From the NCBI RefSeq assembly GCF_030929595.1, contig NZ_JAVFVR010000010.1:186001-250000 (forward strand): a stretch of DNA of 64,000 bases, read 5' to 3'. This DNA comes from Flavobacterium sp. LHD-85 (lineage in GTDB: Bacteria > Bacteroidota > Bacteroidia > Flavobacteriales > Flavobacteriaceae). This document shows positions 28,124 to 36,067 of this stretch, piece after piece. The translations under genes were made by a program, and so were the position numbers. Under the pieces are notes generated by a model, which was not told where the DNA came from, ran no database searches, and was given only the letters and a program-made list of their open reading frames with translations. Position 1 is the stretch's first letter; each line of letters opens with the position of its first letter.

Positions 28124-28699
28124 ATGAAAAAGAACGAAAACATAAAAAAAGTTGCCGTTGCTGCGCCTCAATTGCATCGCCTTAAAGTGACGCTTAAAAT
28201 TGGAAACTGGAAAAAATATTTCGATTCCAATTATGTTAATACCATCATTGCAATGGCTTTGAATGATTTCGACGACAAGATCTTTTTTTTCATAAACGGA
28301 TATCTTATTACGAGCCAAAATCTTTATTTGGTTGTACAAACTACTGAAAAAAGTGTAGATGAAATGGTGAGTAAAATTGAGACTAAGATTATTCATTTAC
28401 TAAAAAACAATCCTCAAAAACTAAAAGAAAACCGTGGTGAAATTTCTTTTATTGCTGATGAAGAGAGTCTTTTTTATGCTGCGCGTAAACCTTTATTTAA
28501 AATATATCCTTTAGAAAATGATCATCTGATAAAACTCATTACAGGAAGAAAAGTAAAACTCCCCTATTTTGATAAAAACCTTGAGAATTTAAAAACTATG
28601 GTTCACAATCATCCTTTTTGTTCGGCGATCCATTATTTAGGTGGCATTGGTCCTGTAAAAGTCACATCGTATAAAGATCAAATAGACTCGGAAGAATAA
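28124..28699 (+). CDS. Unknown protein between ATPase and cargo genes, possible inactive Y1-transposase-like fold
   Basis: A 191-residue soluble protein, not firmly recognised. The segment FINGYLITSQNLYLVVQTTE (57-76), followed by a helix (VDEMVSKIETKIIHLLKNN), has the pattern of REP-associated Y1 transposases, where the strand reads roughly AYVIMPNHVHLLV and a helix follows. Here the metal-binding His-x-His would be Asn66-Leu-Tyr68, so if the fold is right the protein is not a transposase. It starts 6 bases after the ATPase stop. Alternatives are a cargo chaperone or another eCIS accessory. Both ideas are inference. Confidence 0.4.
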   Translation: MKKNENIKKVAVAAPQLHRLKVTLKIGNWKKYFDSNYVNTIIAMALNDFDDKIFFFINGYLITSQNLYLVVQTTEKSVDEMVSKIETKIIHLLKNNPQKLKENRGEISFIADEESLFYAARKPLFKIYPLENDHLIKLITGRKVKLPYFDKNLENLKTMVHNHPFCSAIHYLGGIGPVKVTSYKDQIDSEE

Positions 28700-28730
28700 G
28701 CAGTTATATAATTCAAAAAAAAAGAAGAAA

Positions 28731-29495
28731 ATGACGCAACAACACAAAAAGATATCCGAAAATATAACCTCTATTGCTGCGGCGAATGCTACTCACAACA
28801 GTAACACGACTCAGTTAAAAGATAATCGGGAATACTCTGTCGTACAGAAAAAACTGCAAGAGAACACATTATCAGATAAGAGGGTTACACAGTTAAATGG
28901 AAAAAAGAATCAAAAGAAAAGAAAAAGACAAGATTCAGAAAGTGACGACGATGGTAGTGGCGATTATGTTCCGCCACAAGCTAAAAAACAAAAAAGATTT
29001 CATATACCAAATGACACAAGAGATCATGTTATAGAGAATACTGCCCATCAACGTGCCAATGTAAATAGCAATTTTGACGCAATTTATACCTGTCCTGGCT
29101 GCAGACGTCCACTCGCCTTTACAAGAAAGGGAAGCCATAAGTTGGAGCTAACCAAATTTGCTTATACAAGTAAAGGAGGAAATAAACACGAGCAACGTGC
29201 TTTAACATTAGATCACTATCCTACTTGGGCACAACGTGAACGTGATTTGAAATCTAAAGGTGCAAGTGATGCAGAATTAAAAGAAGACCACAATGATCCG
29301 GATCGTTTAAGAGCTTTTTGCAAAGTATGCAATGAAAGCCATAAATATGAGAAAAAGAAAAAAGTCGATTATGATAGTGAGGATGACGAATCTGGATACC
29401 ACACACCAGATGACGAACCTGAAAATAAAGGTTTTTATAAAGATTTTCGCTACGATCCTGATCCGGGTACTGGTGGCGCAGGTATAACAACTTAG
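28731..29495 (+). CDS. Candidate eCIS cargo: HNH-type nuclease with nuclear-localisation-like signals
   Basis: A 254-residue basic protein with three parts. Residues 1-46 are a Ser/Asn/Thr-rich leader ending in QLKDNREYSVVQKKLQEN, nearly identical to the leader of the next gene's DUF4157 protein. Residues 58-66 (KKNQKKRKR) and 85-89 (KKQKR), separated by an acidic spacer, look like a bipartite nuclear localisation signal. Residues 120-204 form an HNH-like zinc-finger nuclease: C121-x2-C124, then LTLDHYPTW with His162 in the position of the catalytic His, then C197-x2-C200-N-x2-H204. The C-terminus is acidic. It has no signal peptide, which fits loading in the eCIS lumen. Nuclease activity and nuclear targeting are inferred from motifs. 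Confidence 0.65.
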   Translation: MTQQHKKISENITSIAAANATHNSNTTQLKDNREYSVVQKKLQENTLSDKRVTQLNGKKNQKKRKRQDSESDDDGSGDYVPPQAKKQKRFHIPNDTRDHVIENTAHQRANVNSNFDAIYTCPGCRRPLAFTRKGSHKLELTKFAYTSKGGNKHEQRALTLDHYPTWAQRERDLKSKGASDAELKEDHNDPDRLRAFCKVCNESHKYEKKKKVDYDSEDDESGYHTPDDEPENKGFYKDFRYDPDPGTGGAGITT

Positions 29496-29498
29496 AAA

Positions 29499-31982
29499 AT
29501 GATACAGCAATACAAAAAAATACTAGAAGATAAAACGCTTGAAACTGCTTCAAAAACAAGCAGCAGTTCCAATGCTATACAGTTAAAAAATAATCGGGAA
29601 TATTCTGTTGTACAACAAAAACTTGCTGAAAATTCAACAGCAATCACCTCTTCATTTACTCCTATTCAAAGAAAAACAAACAACACTGGTCTGCCCGATA
29701 ATCTAAAATCTGGAATAGAAAATCTTTCCGGTCATTCTATGGATGATGTGAAAGTGCATTATAACTCAGATAAACCTGCGCAGCTCAATGCGCATGCTTA
29801 TGCCCAAGGAACAGATATTCACATCGCCTCGGGGCAAGAAAAACATTTACCTCACGAAGCTTGGCACGTAGTACAGCAGAAGCAAGGACGAGTAAAACCT
29901 ACTTTACAGATGAAAGGCAAAGTGAATGTCAACGATGATAAAGGTTTGGAAAAGGAAGCTGATGTTATGGGATCAAAAGCGCTTCAAAAATCAAATATTA
30001 ATACTAAAACGACTAACCTGAAAAGTAAATTAACTCCTACTGTTTCATCTGTTGTTCAACCTGTTTGGGATAATGATATAGCAGATGATGAGTTAAAAAG
30101 ATCAAAAAACCTTCCAGCTTCTCAAATCGTTCCAGAAAATATTCGATTGCAAGATGAAGCACAAAACTTGGATCAAGGTCAAAGTATGCGTGAATCTCAA
30201 AAATTTAGTGCAACTGGATATGAATTTGAATTCGCACAATTATCACCGGAGGCTAAAGAAACTGAGTTTGGAAAAAAATCTCACATGCATCTTGCTACTG
30301 GCCCAAAATTTCCTCTGTATCCTGGAATTCCATTTATGGTTGAAACCGATATGGGAGCTGTTATTGAATTAGCCATGCCTCCTTTGTTGATTCCACGTAA
30401 TCCTAAATCAAAACAAATCAATAAACAATGGGTAACCACAGTAATGCTTAAACTTGAAAGAGGGCTAAAAGCACTAGCGCGTAATAGTGCTCAAGACTTG
30501 AAATCAATTCTAAAATCTGTTCAAACTTTTTTTGGATTAAGACAAGCTTTTGTTATCAATCAAGATGTTGAAGTAACTAGACTTGGAGCACGAAAAGCTA
30601 AATATGGACATATGCAAAAAAACAGCCGTATAAAAGGCAAATACACAACCGCTCAAGCAAATATTGTGACCACACTAGAAGAAGCTATAAAAATGGCTTA
30701 TAATAAGGAAGATCTTCCTGCTGAAATAGCAGAAGTTAAAACCCTACTTGATGCTAAACTTAAAGCCATTGACGGCGAAGATCCAAAAAACTATGGAATT
30801 TTTGTAGCTCAAAAATTAAGCGAAATTCCATATATGTTTATGGATACACTACATGCAAAATCACTAACGGAACAGGCTTCTGACGAAGAAAACAAGCCTA
30901 CTTTTGATTTATTAAAACAACTTGCCGGTCACGATACAAACAAATTAGAAAAAAATAAAATACACATACGAAACGAAGGAGATGGTCCCGATGTTACAAG
31001 GTACACCGCTCGATCGGTTGTTAGTAGAGTAAAAGGTCGCGGTTTTGGGTGGATCAAATCAACGTTAGGCCAACAAGTTAAATTATTTTCACCTAAATTG
31101 ATAGAAGCCACAGATCAGTTATTGTCAGACAAAGATCCATTACTTGCTGCTCTACAAAAAACAACGGCATACAATGCAATTGAAAAATACTCAAACCTTG
31201 AAGGAGGAGAAAACCTAATTACCGAATTTAAAGAATTTGTGAAATCAGCTGTAGCTAATATGAGAAATTTATTATCAAAGAAAACTAGCCCTGAAGACGA
31301 ACAAGTCATAAAAAACAATACAAGAGAACAGATCGCAAATCCTGATGAACGTCATTTAATATCATCCGCTAGACCAGATACTGTAATTTATCTTAATGAC
31401 CAAGGTGCTGCCTATCAACAAAACGAAGCAAATGATGCTGTACTAGTAGAGATTCGTCATGCATCAAAAGCATTTAAAATAAAATATAGTGATCGCACTA
31501 CCAATAAAGCATCCAAAAAAGACCTACATATTGCAACCCGTGCTAAAAAAGAATTAGAACATTACAACGACAAAAACTGGAAAAAAGCCTATAAGGAAGC
31601 TAACCCTCAAACAAATACTAACAAACGGATTAATATTGAAAAGGAAATTTTTGAACTGTTAAGCAATAGACATATAAACGCAGCATATCAAAACGTTATA
31701 CACAAATTAAAAATTAGCGAACCTAAAACAGATATTTTTTGGAAAAAATGGTTCGAAAAAACTAATCTCTCTTGGGAAAGTGAAGAAAGTGAAGAACCTG
31801 TTAAAGACTTAAGACAGGATTGGTATAATAAATCTAAACGTAGCCGTACTGGAAAACAAAAAGCACAAAATAGAAAAGAGAGAAAAAAGTTAAGAGAGAA
31901 AAGAATAACTGATCGTGGCAATAAACCAAAAAAGGAAAGCTCTGCTAAATTAATGAAGTCATACAAAAATGGGGAATATTAA
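29499..31982 (+). CDS. Candidate eCIS cargo: DUF4157 toxin with possible amidoligase-like domain
   Basis: An 827-residue protein. Residues 28-45 repeat the leader seen in the preceding gene (LKNNREYSVVQQKLAEN). Residues about 64-162 are a DUF4157 domain (GLPDNLKSGIENLSGHSMDD ... HEAWHVVQQ, metalloprotease-like HEAWH at 119-123), which is strongly associated with eCIS effectors. A large third region starts GYEFEF (240-245), followed by ETDMGAVIELAMPPLLIP (282-299) and later VLVEIRH, which recalls the Gly-x-Glu-x-Glu-Phe, D-G and E-L-x-x-P-P blocks of amidoligases. The C-terminal 50 residues are very basic (KSKRSR, RKERKKLREKR). The start lies 3 bases after the nuclease stop. DUF4157 is secure; the amidoligase idea is tentative. 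Confidence 0.75.
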   Translation: MIQQYKKILEDKTLETASKTSSSSNAIQLKNNREYSVVQQKLAENSTAITSSFTPIQRKTNNTGLPDNLKSGIENLSGHSMDDVKVHYNSDKPAQLNAHAYAQGTDIHIASGQEKHLPHEAWHVVQQKQGRVKPTLQMKGKVNVNDDKGLEKEADVMGSKALQKSNINTKTTNLKSKLTPTVSSVVQPVWDNDIADDELKRSKNLPASQIVPENIRLQDEAQNLDQGQSMRESQKFSATGYEFEFAQLSPEAKETEFGKKSHMHLATGPKFPLYPGIPFMVETDMGAVIELAMPPLLIPRNPKSKQINKQWVTTVMLKLERGLKALARNSAQDLKSILKSVQTFFGLRQAFVINQDVEVTRLGARKAKYGHMQKNSRIKGKYTTAQANIVTTLEEAIKMAYNKEDLPAEIAEVKTLLDAKLKAIDGEDPKNYGIFVAQKLSEIPYMFMDTLHAKSLTEQASDEENKPTFDLLKQLAGHDTNKLEKNKIHIRNEGDGPDVTRYTARSVVSRVKGRGFGWIKSTLGQQVKLFSPKLIEATDQLLSDKDPLLAALQKTTAYNAIEKYSNLEGGENLITEFKEFVKSAVANMRNLLSKKTSPEDEQVIKNNTREQIANPDERHLISSARPDTVIYLNDQGAAYQQNEANDAVLVEIRHASKAFKIKYSDRTTNKASKKDLHIATRAKKELEHYNDKNWKKAYKEANPQTNTNKRINIEKEIFELLSNRHINAAYQNVIHKLKISEPKTDIFWKKWFEKTNLSWESEESEEPVKDLRQDWYNKSKRSRTGKQKAQNRKERKKLREKRITDRGNKPKKESSAKLMKSYKNGEY

Positions 31983-32167
31983 TTCGAATACATAATATGA
32001 TTTTTAATATATCTTATAGCTAAAGCAAAGAGCTAGTAATAAAAAACTAAAAAATGGTATTGAATGGTTTAGATGAAATTAAACAGAAAAATTCTAATTA
32101 TTAAAAGAGTTAGTGAACAAATCTTAATTACAAATTTTCTAAATATTAACCTTTAAAAACTACAAAA

Positions 32168-33286
32168 ATGAGCGACATTTCTAGAATTCCAAATGCTTCG
32201 GCATTATTTCCTATGCGAGGAAGTGCTTATGTACCAGCGCCATCAGATGATGCGTTAAATCCTCCGGAAAAGTATTTTGACACCGATTTTACCAATTCTA
32301 CCTTTCCTCTTCTATGGGGAAAAGAAAATGGCGGTCGTGGCGATCTTTCTAATTTTGCCAATGATCTTAGAGTGAATTTTTTACATCTATACGATTGGAA
32401 TATACCTCCATTTCCTGGTCAGGAACCAGGGCCATATAAGAGATCGCATATGTCTTTTTTAAATGAATGTGCAGCCAATAACATTAAGGTTTTTGTCCCT
32501 ATTTCTAATTATTTTTTGAAAAAATTAAACAAGGGAGAAGAAGATGTGATTCCTGATATTAAAGCAATGGTAACTGAAATTTATGATGCTGGAACTACTC
32601 CTCATCAAGCTGCAGGAATATGGGGAATTGGAAATGAATTTGATCTGGCAGGAGAATTTTCTGTTACTGATGTTGCCAAGATGATTCAGATTCTTGTCAA
32701 TATTGAAACCAGTATGGGAATCCCTGCATCAAATTTACTGCCAATTACCTCGCCAGTTTCATTTGCAGACCCGACAAATAAAGATATACCTGGAATTATT
32801 GCTATCCAAAATCTTCGTGCTGCGCTTCAAGCCATAGGCTTAGAGAATGTTTGGAACACCCGATTCATTGCCTCTACAAATCCACAGAATATTGGTGCTT
32901 ACATTAAGAACTATATAGATAATACATTTCCATCCTATTTTCCTAATACTCCTTTTTTCTTCGCAGAAATGGGCACTCCTATTAAACAGGATCCAGGCTG
33001 GCCTGTAAAAACAGAACAAAATCAGGCAGAATGGGTTCTTTCTCAAATACAAAATTCACATCCGCGAGGCAACTTTTTAGGCGCTTGTGTATTTCAATTT
33101 CTGAATCAAACGACCCTTAAAGAAGGATCTGAGTCTACTTTTGGAATGACAAAACCCTCGGGTTCTTTTACAACTGGCACTATTCCAAATAACTATACAC
33201 CTAGCGGTGGAAAATCTTATAGAGTAGATAATTTAACACACAAACCAATGTATCAGAGTGTAAAAACGGGGTTTTCGGCGTTTTAA
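32168..33286 (+). CDS. Signal-less glycoside-hydrolase-like TIM barrel at the end of the eCIS locus
   Basis: A 372-residue protein with the layout of clan A-type glycosidases: FLHLYDWNIPPF early, GIWGIGNEFDL with Glu157 as possible acid/base, and FFFAEMGTP with Glu267 as possible nucleophile. I cannot assign a CAZy family; GH17- or GH5-like is the nearest fit. Unusually for a Bacteroidetes glycosidase, there is no signal peptide or lipobox. It lies 185 bases after the DUF4157 gene on the same strand. It could be an eCIS cargo or tip-loaded enzyme, or an unrelated cytosolic enzyme. Confidence 0.6.
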   Translation: MSDISRIPNASALFPMRGSAYVPAPSDDALNPPEKYFDTDFTNSTFPLLWGKENGGRGDLSNFANDLRVNFLHLYDWNIPPFPGQEPGPYKRSHMSFLNECAANNIKVFVPISNYFLKKLNKGEEDVIPDIKAMVTEIYDAGTTPHQAAGIWGIGNEFDLAGEFSVTDVAKMIQILVNIETSMGIPASNLLPITSPVSFADPTNKDIPGIIAIQNLRAALQAIGLENVWNTRFIASTNPQNIGAYIKNYIDNTFPSYFPNTPFFFAEMGTPIKQDPGWPVKTEQNQAEWVLSQIQNSHPRGNFLGACVFQFLNQTTLKEGSESTFGMTKPSGSFTTGTIPNNYTPSGGKSYRVDNLTHKPMYQSVKTGFSAF

Positions 33287-33323
33287 AATATTATTAAAAT
33301 GTTACAATTTAGAATAAATCAGT

Positions 33324-33357
33324 GAGCAGTTTTCAACTTAATAAGGCAAAACTGCTC
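33324..33357 (+). terminator. Hairpin after the eCIS locus
   Basis: GAGCAGTTTT and AAAACTGCTC form a perfect 10-base stem (11 with the flanking T-A pair) around a 14-base loop, 38 bases after the last eCIS-side gene. It lacks a clear U-run, so it is a terminator-like or transcript-stabilising hairpin rather than a textbook terminator. Confidence 0.5.
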
Positions 33358-33438
33358 AACGATTTAAAACTTCAATACAGTGTTTCACGCATGCTTAATC
33401 AATTTCAGTAATAAAGTTTTTTTGCTTGACCAAAAAAA

Positions 33439-33469
33439 TTGATTTATCTACATACAGTTTGTACTTTTG
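33439..33469 (+). promoter_or_regulatory. Flavobacterial promoter of the RNA methyltransferase gene
   Basis: TTG at 33439-33441, 20 bases of spacer, then TACTTTTG at 33462-33469, an exact TAnnTTTG box. The ATG at 33474 is only 4 bases beyond the -7 box, so the transcript probably begins at or next to the start codon (leaderless). Confidence 0.65.
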
Positions 33470-33473
33470 CCCC

Positions 33474-33932
33474 ATGAGCAATAATTTTACAAATGAATAC
33501 TTTGGTATAGGAATACAAAATGGTAAAACACCAGAAAACTTAGGTGTTTTGTGGCGATCGGCTCAAAACTTAGGCGCTACTTTTATATTTACCATAGGAA
33601 ACCGATATGCCAAGCAAGCCTGTGATACACACGATGCAGTAAAAGCAATTCCGTATTTTCATTACGATACTTTTGAAGCTTTTTTTGAAAATTTACCAAA
33701 AGGAGCAAGATTAGTTGGTGTCGAATTATCTGAAAAAGCTGCTGATCTCGAAACCTTCGAACACCCAAGACGCTGTATTTACATATTGGGTGCAGAAGAT
33801 CATGGATTATCTAAAAAAGTAATGGAAAAATGCCATCACTTGGTAAAATTTAAATCAGAAAAAAGTTTGAATGTAGCTGTGGCAGGAACTATTGTTATGT
33901 ATGACAGAAATTTGTCTAAACCACGTTCGTAA
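33474..33932 (+). CDS. TrmH/SpoU-family RNA 2'-O-methyltransferase
   Basis: A 152-residue SPOUT methyltransferase. Motifs are NGKTPENLGVLWRSAQNLGA (motif 1, with the conserved Asn and Arg), YILGAEDHGLSKKV (motif 2) and SLNVAVAGTIVMYD (motif 3), which form the knotted S-adenosylmethionine site. It probably methylates a tRNA or rRNA ribose. A longer TTG-started frame at 33426 is rejected because it overlaps the promoter. It appears to be a stand-alone housekeeping gene between the eCIS and the minus-strand cluster. Confidence 0.88.
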   Translation: MSNNFTNEYFGIGIQNGKTPENLGVLWRSAQNLGATFIFTIGNRYAKQACDTHDAVKAIPYFHYDTFEAFFENLPKGARLVGVELSEKAADLETFEHPRRCIYILGAEDHGLSKKVMEKCHHLVKFKSEKSLNVAVAGTIVMYDRNLSKPRS

Positions 33933-34049
33933 AATAAAAGGTTTAAAATATTGAAAGGCTTACAAATAAAATATCCATTTTAAACGCTATGCCATTTATC
34001 ATTGCGATATTTAAATTTGATTATTTTTAAAATAATAAACTAAACCTTA

Positions 34050-34706
34050 TTAGTACATTTTTTTAAGTAAAAGCGACCCAGACACAAAACTGTTGTTGCC
34101 AGAACATACTCCTGAAGCTTTAATAGTTATTCGTTTTCCTTCACCTAGAAATGAACTAGAAGTTGCAAAATTAACAGGCCTTCCACTGCTATCTTTAACA
34201 ATATTTCCATCAATAGCCACTTCTATAAAATTTTGCTTGCATCCGAGAGATTCAGAATTTACTGAAAACTGAAATTCTTGAGCTACTTTTAAATCAGCAA
34301 CTAAAAATTCTTTATTGAGCTCGGGCTTCGCTGCCCATGTAGATGTAATGGCTTCGACGGCTGGACTCTGAATGATTTCCCATACTCCAACCGATACCAT
34401 ACTTACACCGTTTTGTCTTAATTCAACCCGTTTACCTTCTACAACAACTCCTCCACCCTCCATAAATTTTCTTGGCAGTTCAATTCCATCAACTATTATA
34501 GTATAGTCATCAAATAAATTATCAGCACTCAATGTTCCGTTGATTATTCTATAAATACGGTTAGAAGCTGTGGAATTACATAAAATTGTCGTCTTATTTG
34601 GATTTACCGTACTCCATACTCCTTTGTAAAGATTTATGGGTGTTGAACTCTGAGCACAAAGATTAATTGTATAAAACAAAATCAGCAAAAAGATATTTTT
34701 TTTCAT
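34050..34706 (-). CDS. Exported protein of unknown function (218 residues)
   Basis: It starts with a clear signal peptide (MKKNIFLLILFYTINLCAQ). The mature part looks beta-rich and contains three or four Cys (LCNST, LGCKQN, GVCSGN) that could form disulfides. No family is recognised. It is the last gene of the minus-strand cluster, 27 bases after the 319-residue exported protein. Confidence 0.65.
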   Translation of the reverse strand: MKKNIFLLILFYTINLCAQSSTPINLYKGVWSTVNPNKTTILCNSTASNRIYRIINGTLSADNLFDDYTIIVDGIELPRKFMEGGGVVVEGKRVELRQNGVSMVSVGVWEIIQSPAVEAITSTWAAKPELNKEFLVADLKVAQEFQFSVNSESLGCKQNFIEVAIDGNIVKDSSGRPVNFATSSSFLGEGKRITIKASGVCSGNNSFVSGSLLLKKMY

Positions 34707-34733
34707 TTAAACAAATTTTGATTGAAGTATAAA

Positions 34734-35693
34734 TCAGTTAAAAGGAAATCCTGCAGTAAGAACAATAGAAGTTCTTTCCCATCTGTCTTTTTCAGAATTA
34801 CGATTATTTGACCAATCTTTGGTTTGAACTTGCAATCCTACAATAGCTTCTATAGGAGCTCCTTTTGCTGTAACATATAAACCTAAAGCTGGGTTAAAAG
34901 AGGGTTTGTAATTTTCATCAAAGGCATAAGTCATATGTAAATTTGAAAAAAATCTTTTACTGATAATATATTTTCCAAAATCAAAATTTAATCTTGCAAA
35001 CATCTGATTTCTCTCTATTTCATCTGTAAGATAAACTGTAGATGTCTCTGAAACCGTTCGAATTGAAGTGCCACTAGTTATAGTTTGCTCGCTTGTTATG
35101 ATTTCCATTTCATCAAGAATATCTGTATTATCTTTTAAACCAAAAGACCCTGAAATTCCAGCTGTAAATGCACCTAAAAAATTAAATATCGTATTTTCAT
35201 ATTTAACATTTTGGAGATTCAATCCATAATTGAGTCGGAACCCCAAATTTGTCTGCTCATAAATTTGATCATCAAATGGTTTGGATGCGTCAAATATATT
35301 GTTTCTTGAATACAGACCTTCAAAACCTAAAAAGTGGTATACGAAATTAACATCTTTAACATCGTCTCTTCCTCCATAATCGGTCGCATCAAATATTAAA
35401 TTCCCTCCTAATTTACCGCTAAATTGAAACTCACCACCTTTAAATAAATTAGAAGTACCCTCTTTTGCGTTAGCAGACAAGGTTATGGTCCAATATTTTC
35501 CTTTTTGGACATTTGTAAATTCTTTTGGACTAAAAGAAAAACCTATCGACTCCTTTTCTGCATTTATTAATAATGTATTGGCTGTAAAGATTTGAAAAGA
35601 TGTTTCTCCTTCTCCATCTTGAATTACGCTAAACTGAGCATGTCCATAAAACGTAATTAATAAATTCACGATAACAAATAGTTGTTTTTTCAT
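34734..35693 (-). CDS. Probable outer-membrane beta-barrel of unknown function
   Basis: The signal peptide ends in YGHAQ. The mature protein has many amphipathic strands with aromatic ends (LGFRLNYGLNL, FARLNFDFGKYIIS, NLHMTYAFDE, PALGLYVTAKG, EAIVGLQVQTK) and closes with IVLTAGFPFN, whose terminal aromatic fits an outer-membrane barrel. No named family is recognised. It begins 10 bases after the 108-residue gene. Confidence 0.6.
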   Translation of the reverse strand: MKKQLFVIVNLLITFYGHAQFSVIQDGEGETSFQIFTANTLLINAEKESIGFSFSPKEFTNVQKGKYWTITLSANAKEGTSNLFKGGEFQFSGKLGGNLIFDATDYGGRDDVKDVNFVYHFLGFEGLYSRNNIFDASKPFDDQIYEQTNLGFRLNYGLNLQNVKYENTIFNFLGAFTAGISGSFGLKDNTDILDEMEIITSEQTITSGTSIRTVSETSTVYLTDEIERNQMFARLNFDFGKYIISKRFFSNLHMTYAFDENYKPSFNPALGLYVTAKGAPIEAIVGLQVQTKDWSNNRNSEKDRWERTSIVLTAGFPFN

Positions 35694-35703
35694 AGTAAAA
35701 ATG

Positions 35704-36030
35704 TTAGTCGATATTTTTCAAAGGTTTAGTTCTTATAGAAACATTTCGTTTTGTATCTCCTGTTTCACCTTCCCATTTGAGAAAAGCTTTTTCTCCATCT
35801 AGAGTAATAATTTTTAACTCAGCTTCCCATTCAGTTCCTGTTACTCCAAAAACTTTTAAGGTGTATTCGAACGGATTTTCAATTAGCAGTTCAAATTCAT
35901 CATTTTCCCATTCTTTTCTTTTTGAATCAGATTTCAAGATAATTGTAGATTCCTCCTGCTCTGGATAGAAAAAAACATTTGCAAGAGTTCCTTTAGAGAT
36001 TAACTTAAAGTGAAATTTTACTTTTTTCAT
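35704..36030 (-). CDS. Small beta-rich protein of unknown function (108 residues)
   Basis: No signal peptide or membrane segment. It looks like a single all-beta domain (FHFKLISKGTLANVFFYP; FELLIENPFEYTLKVFGVTG; WEAELKIITLDGEKAFLKWE). No family is recognised. It sits between the membrane protein and the outer-membrane barrel in the same orientation. Confidence 0.55.
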   Translation of the reverse strand: MKKVKFHFKLISKGTLANVFFYPEQEESTIILKSDSKRKEWENDEFELLIENPFEYTLKVFGVTGTEWEAELKIITLDGEKAFLKWEGETGDTKRNVSIRTKPLKNID

Positions 36031-36067
36031 TTTTATGGTTTTTAGGTTAGTTATTAAGGGTTTAATA

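Noticed and set aside
29254..29559. 101-codon antisense frame across the cargo gene boundary
   Set aside because: Lies opposite two well-supported genes, has no recognisable domain and odd composition; it is a shadow.
33426..33473. TTG-started extension of the RNA methyltransferase
   Set aside because: The extension runs through the exact -33/-7 promoter and is not like the family N-terminus.
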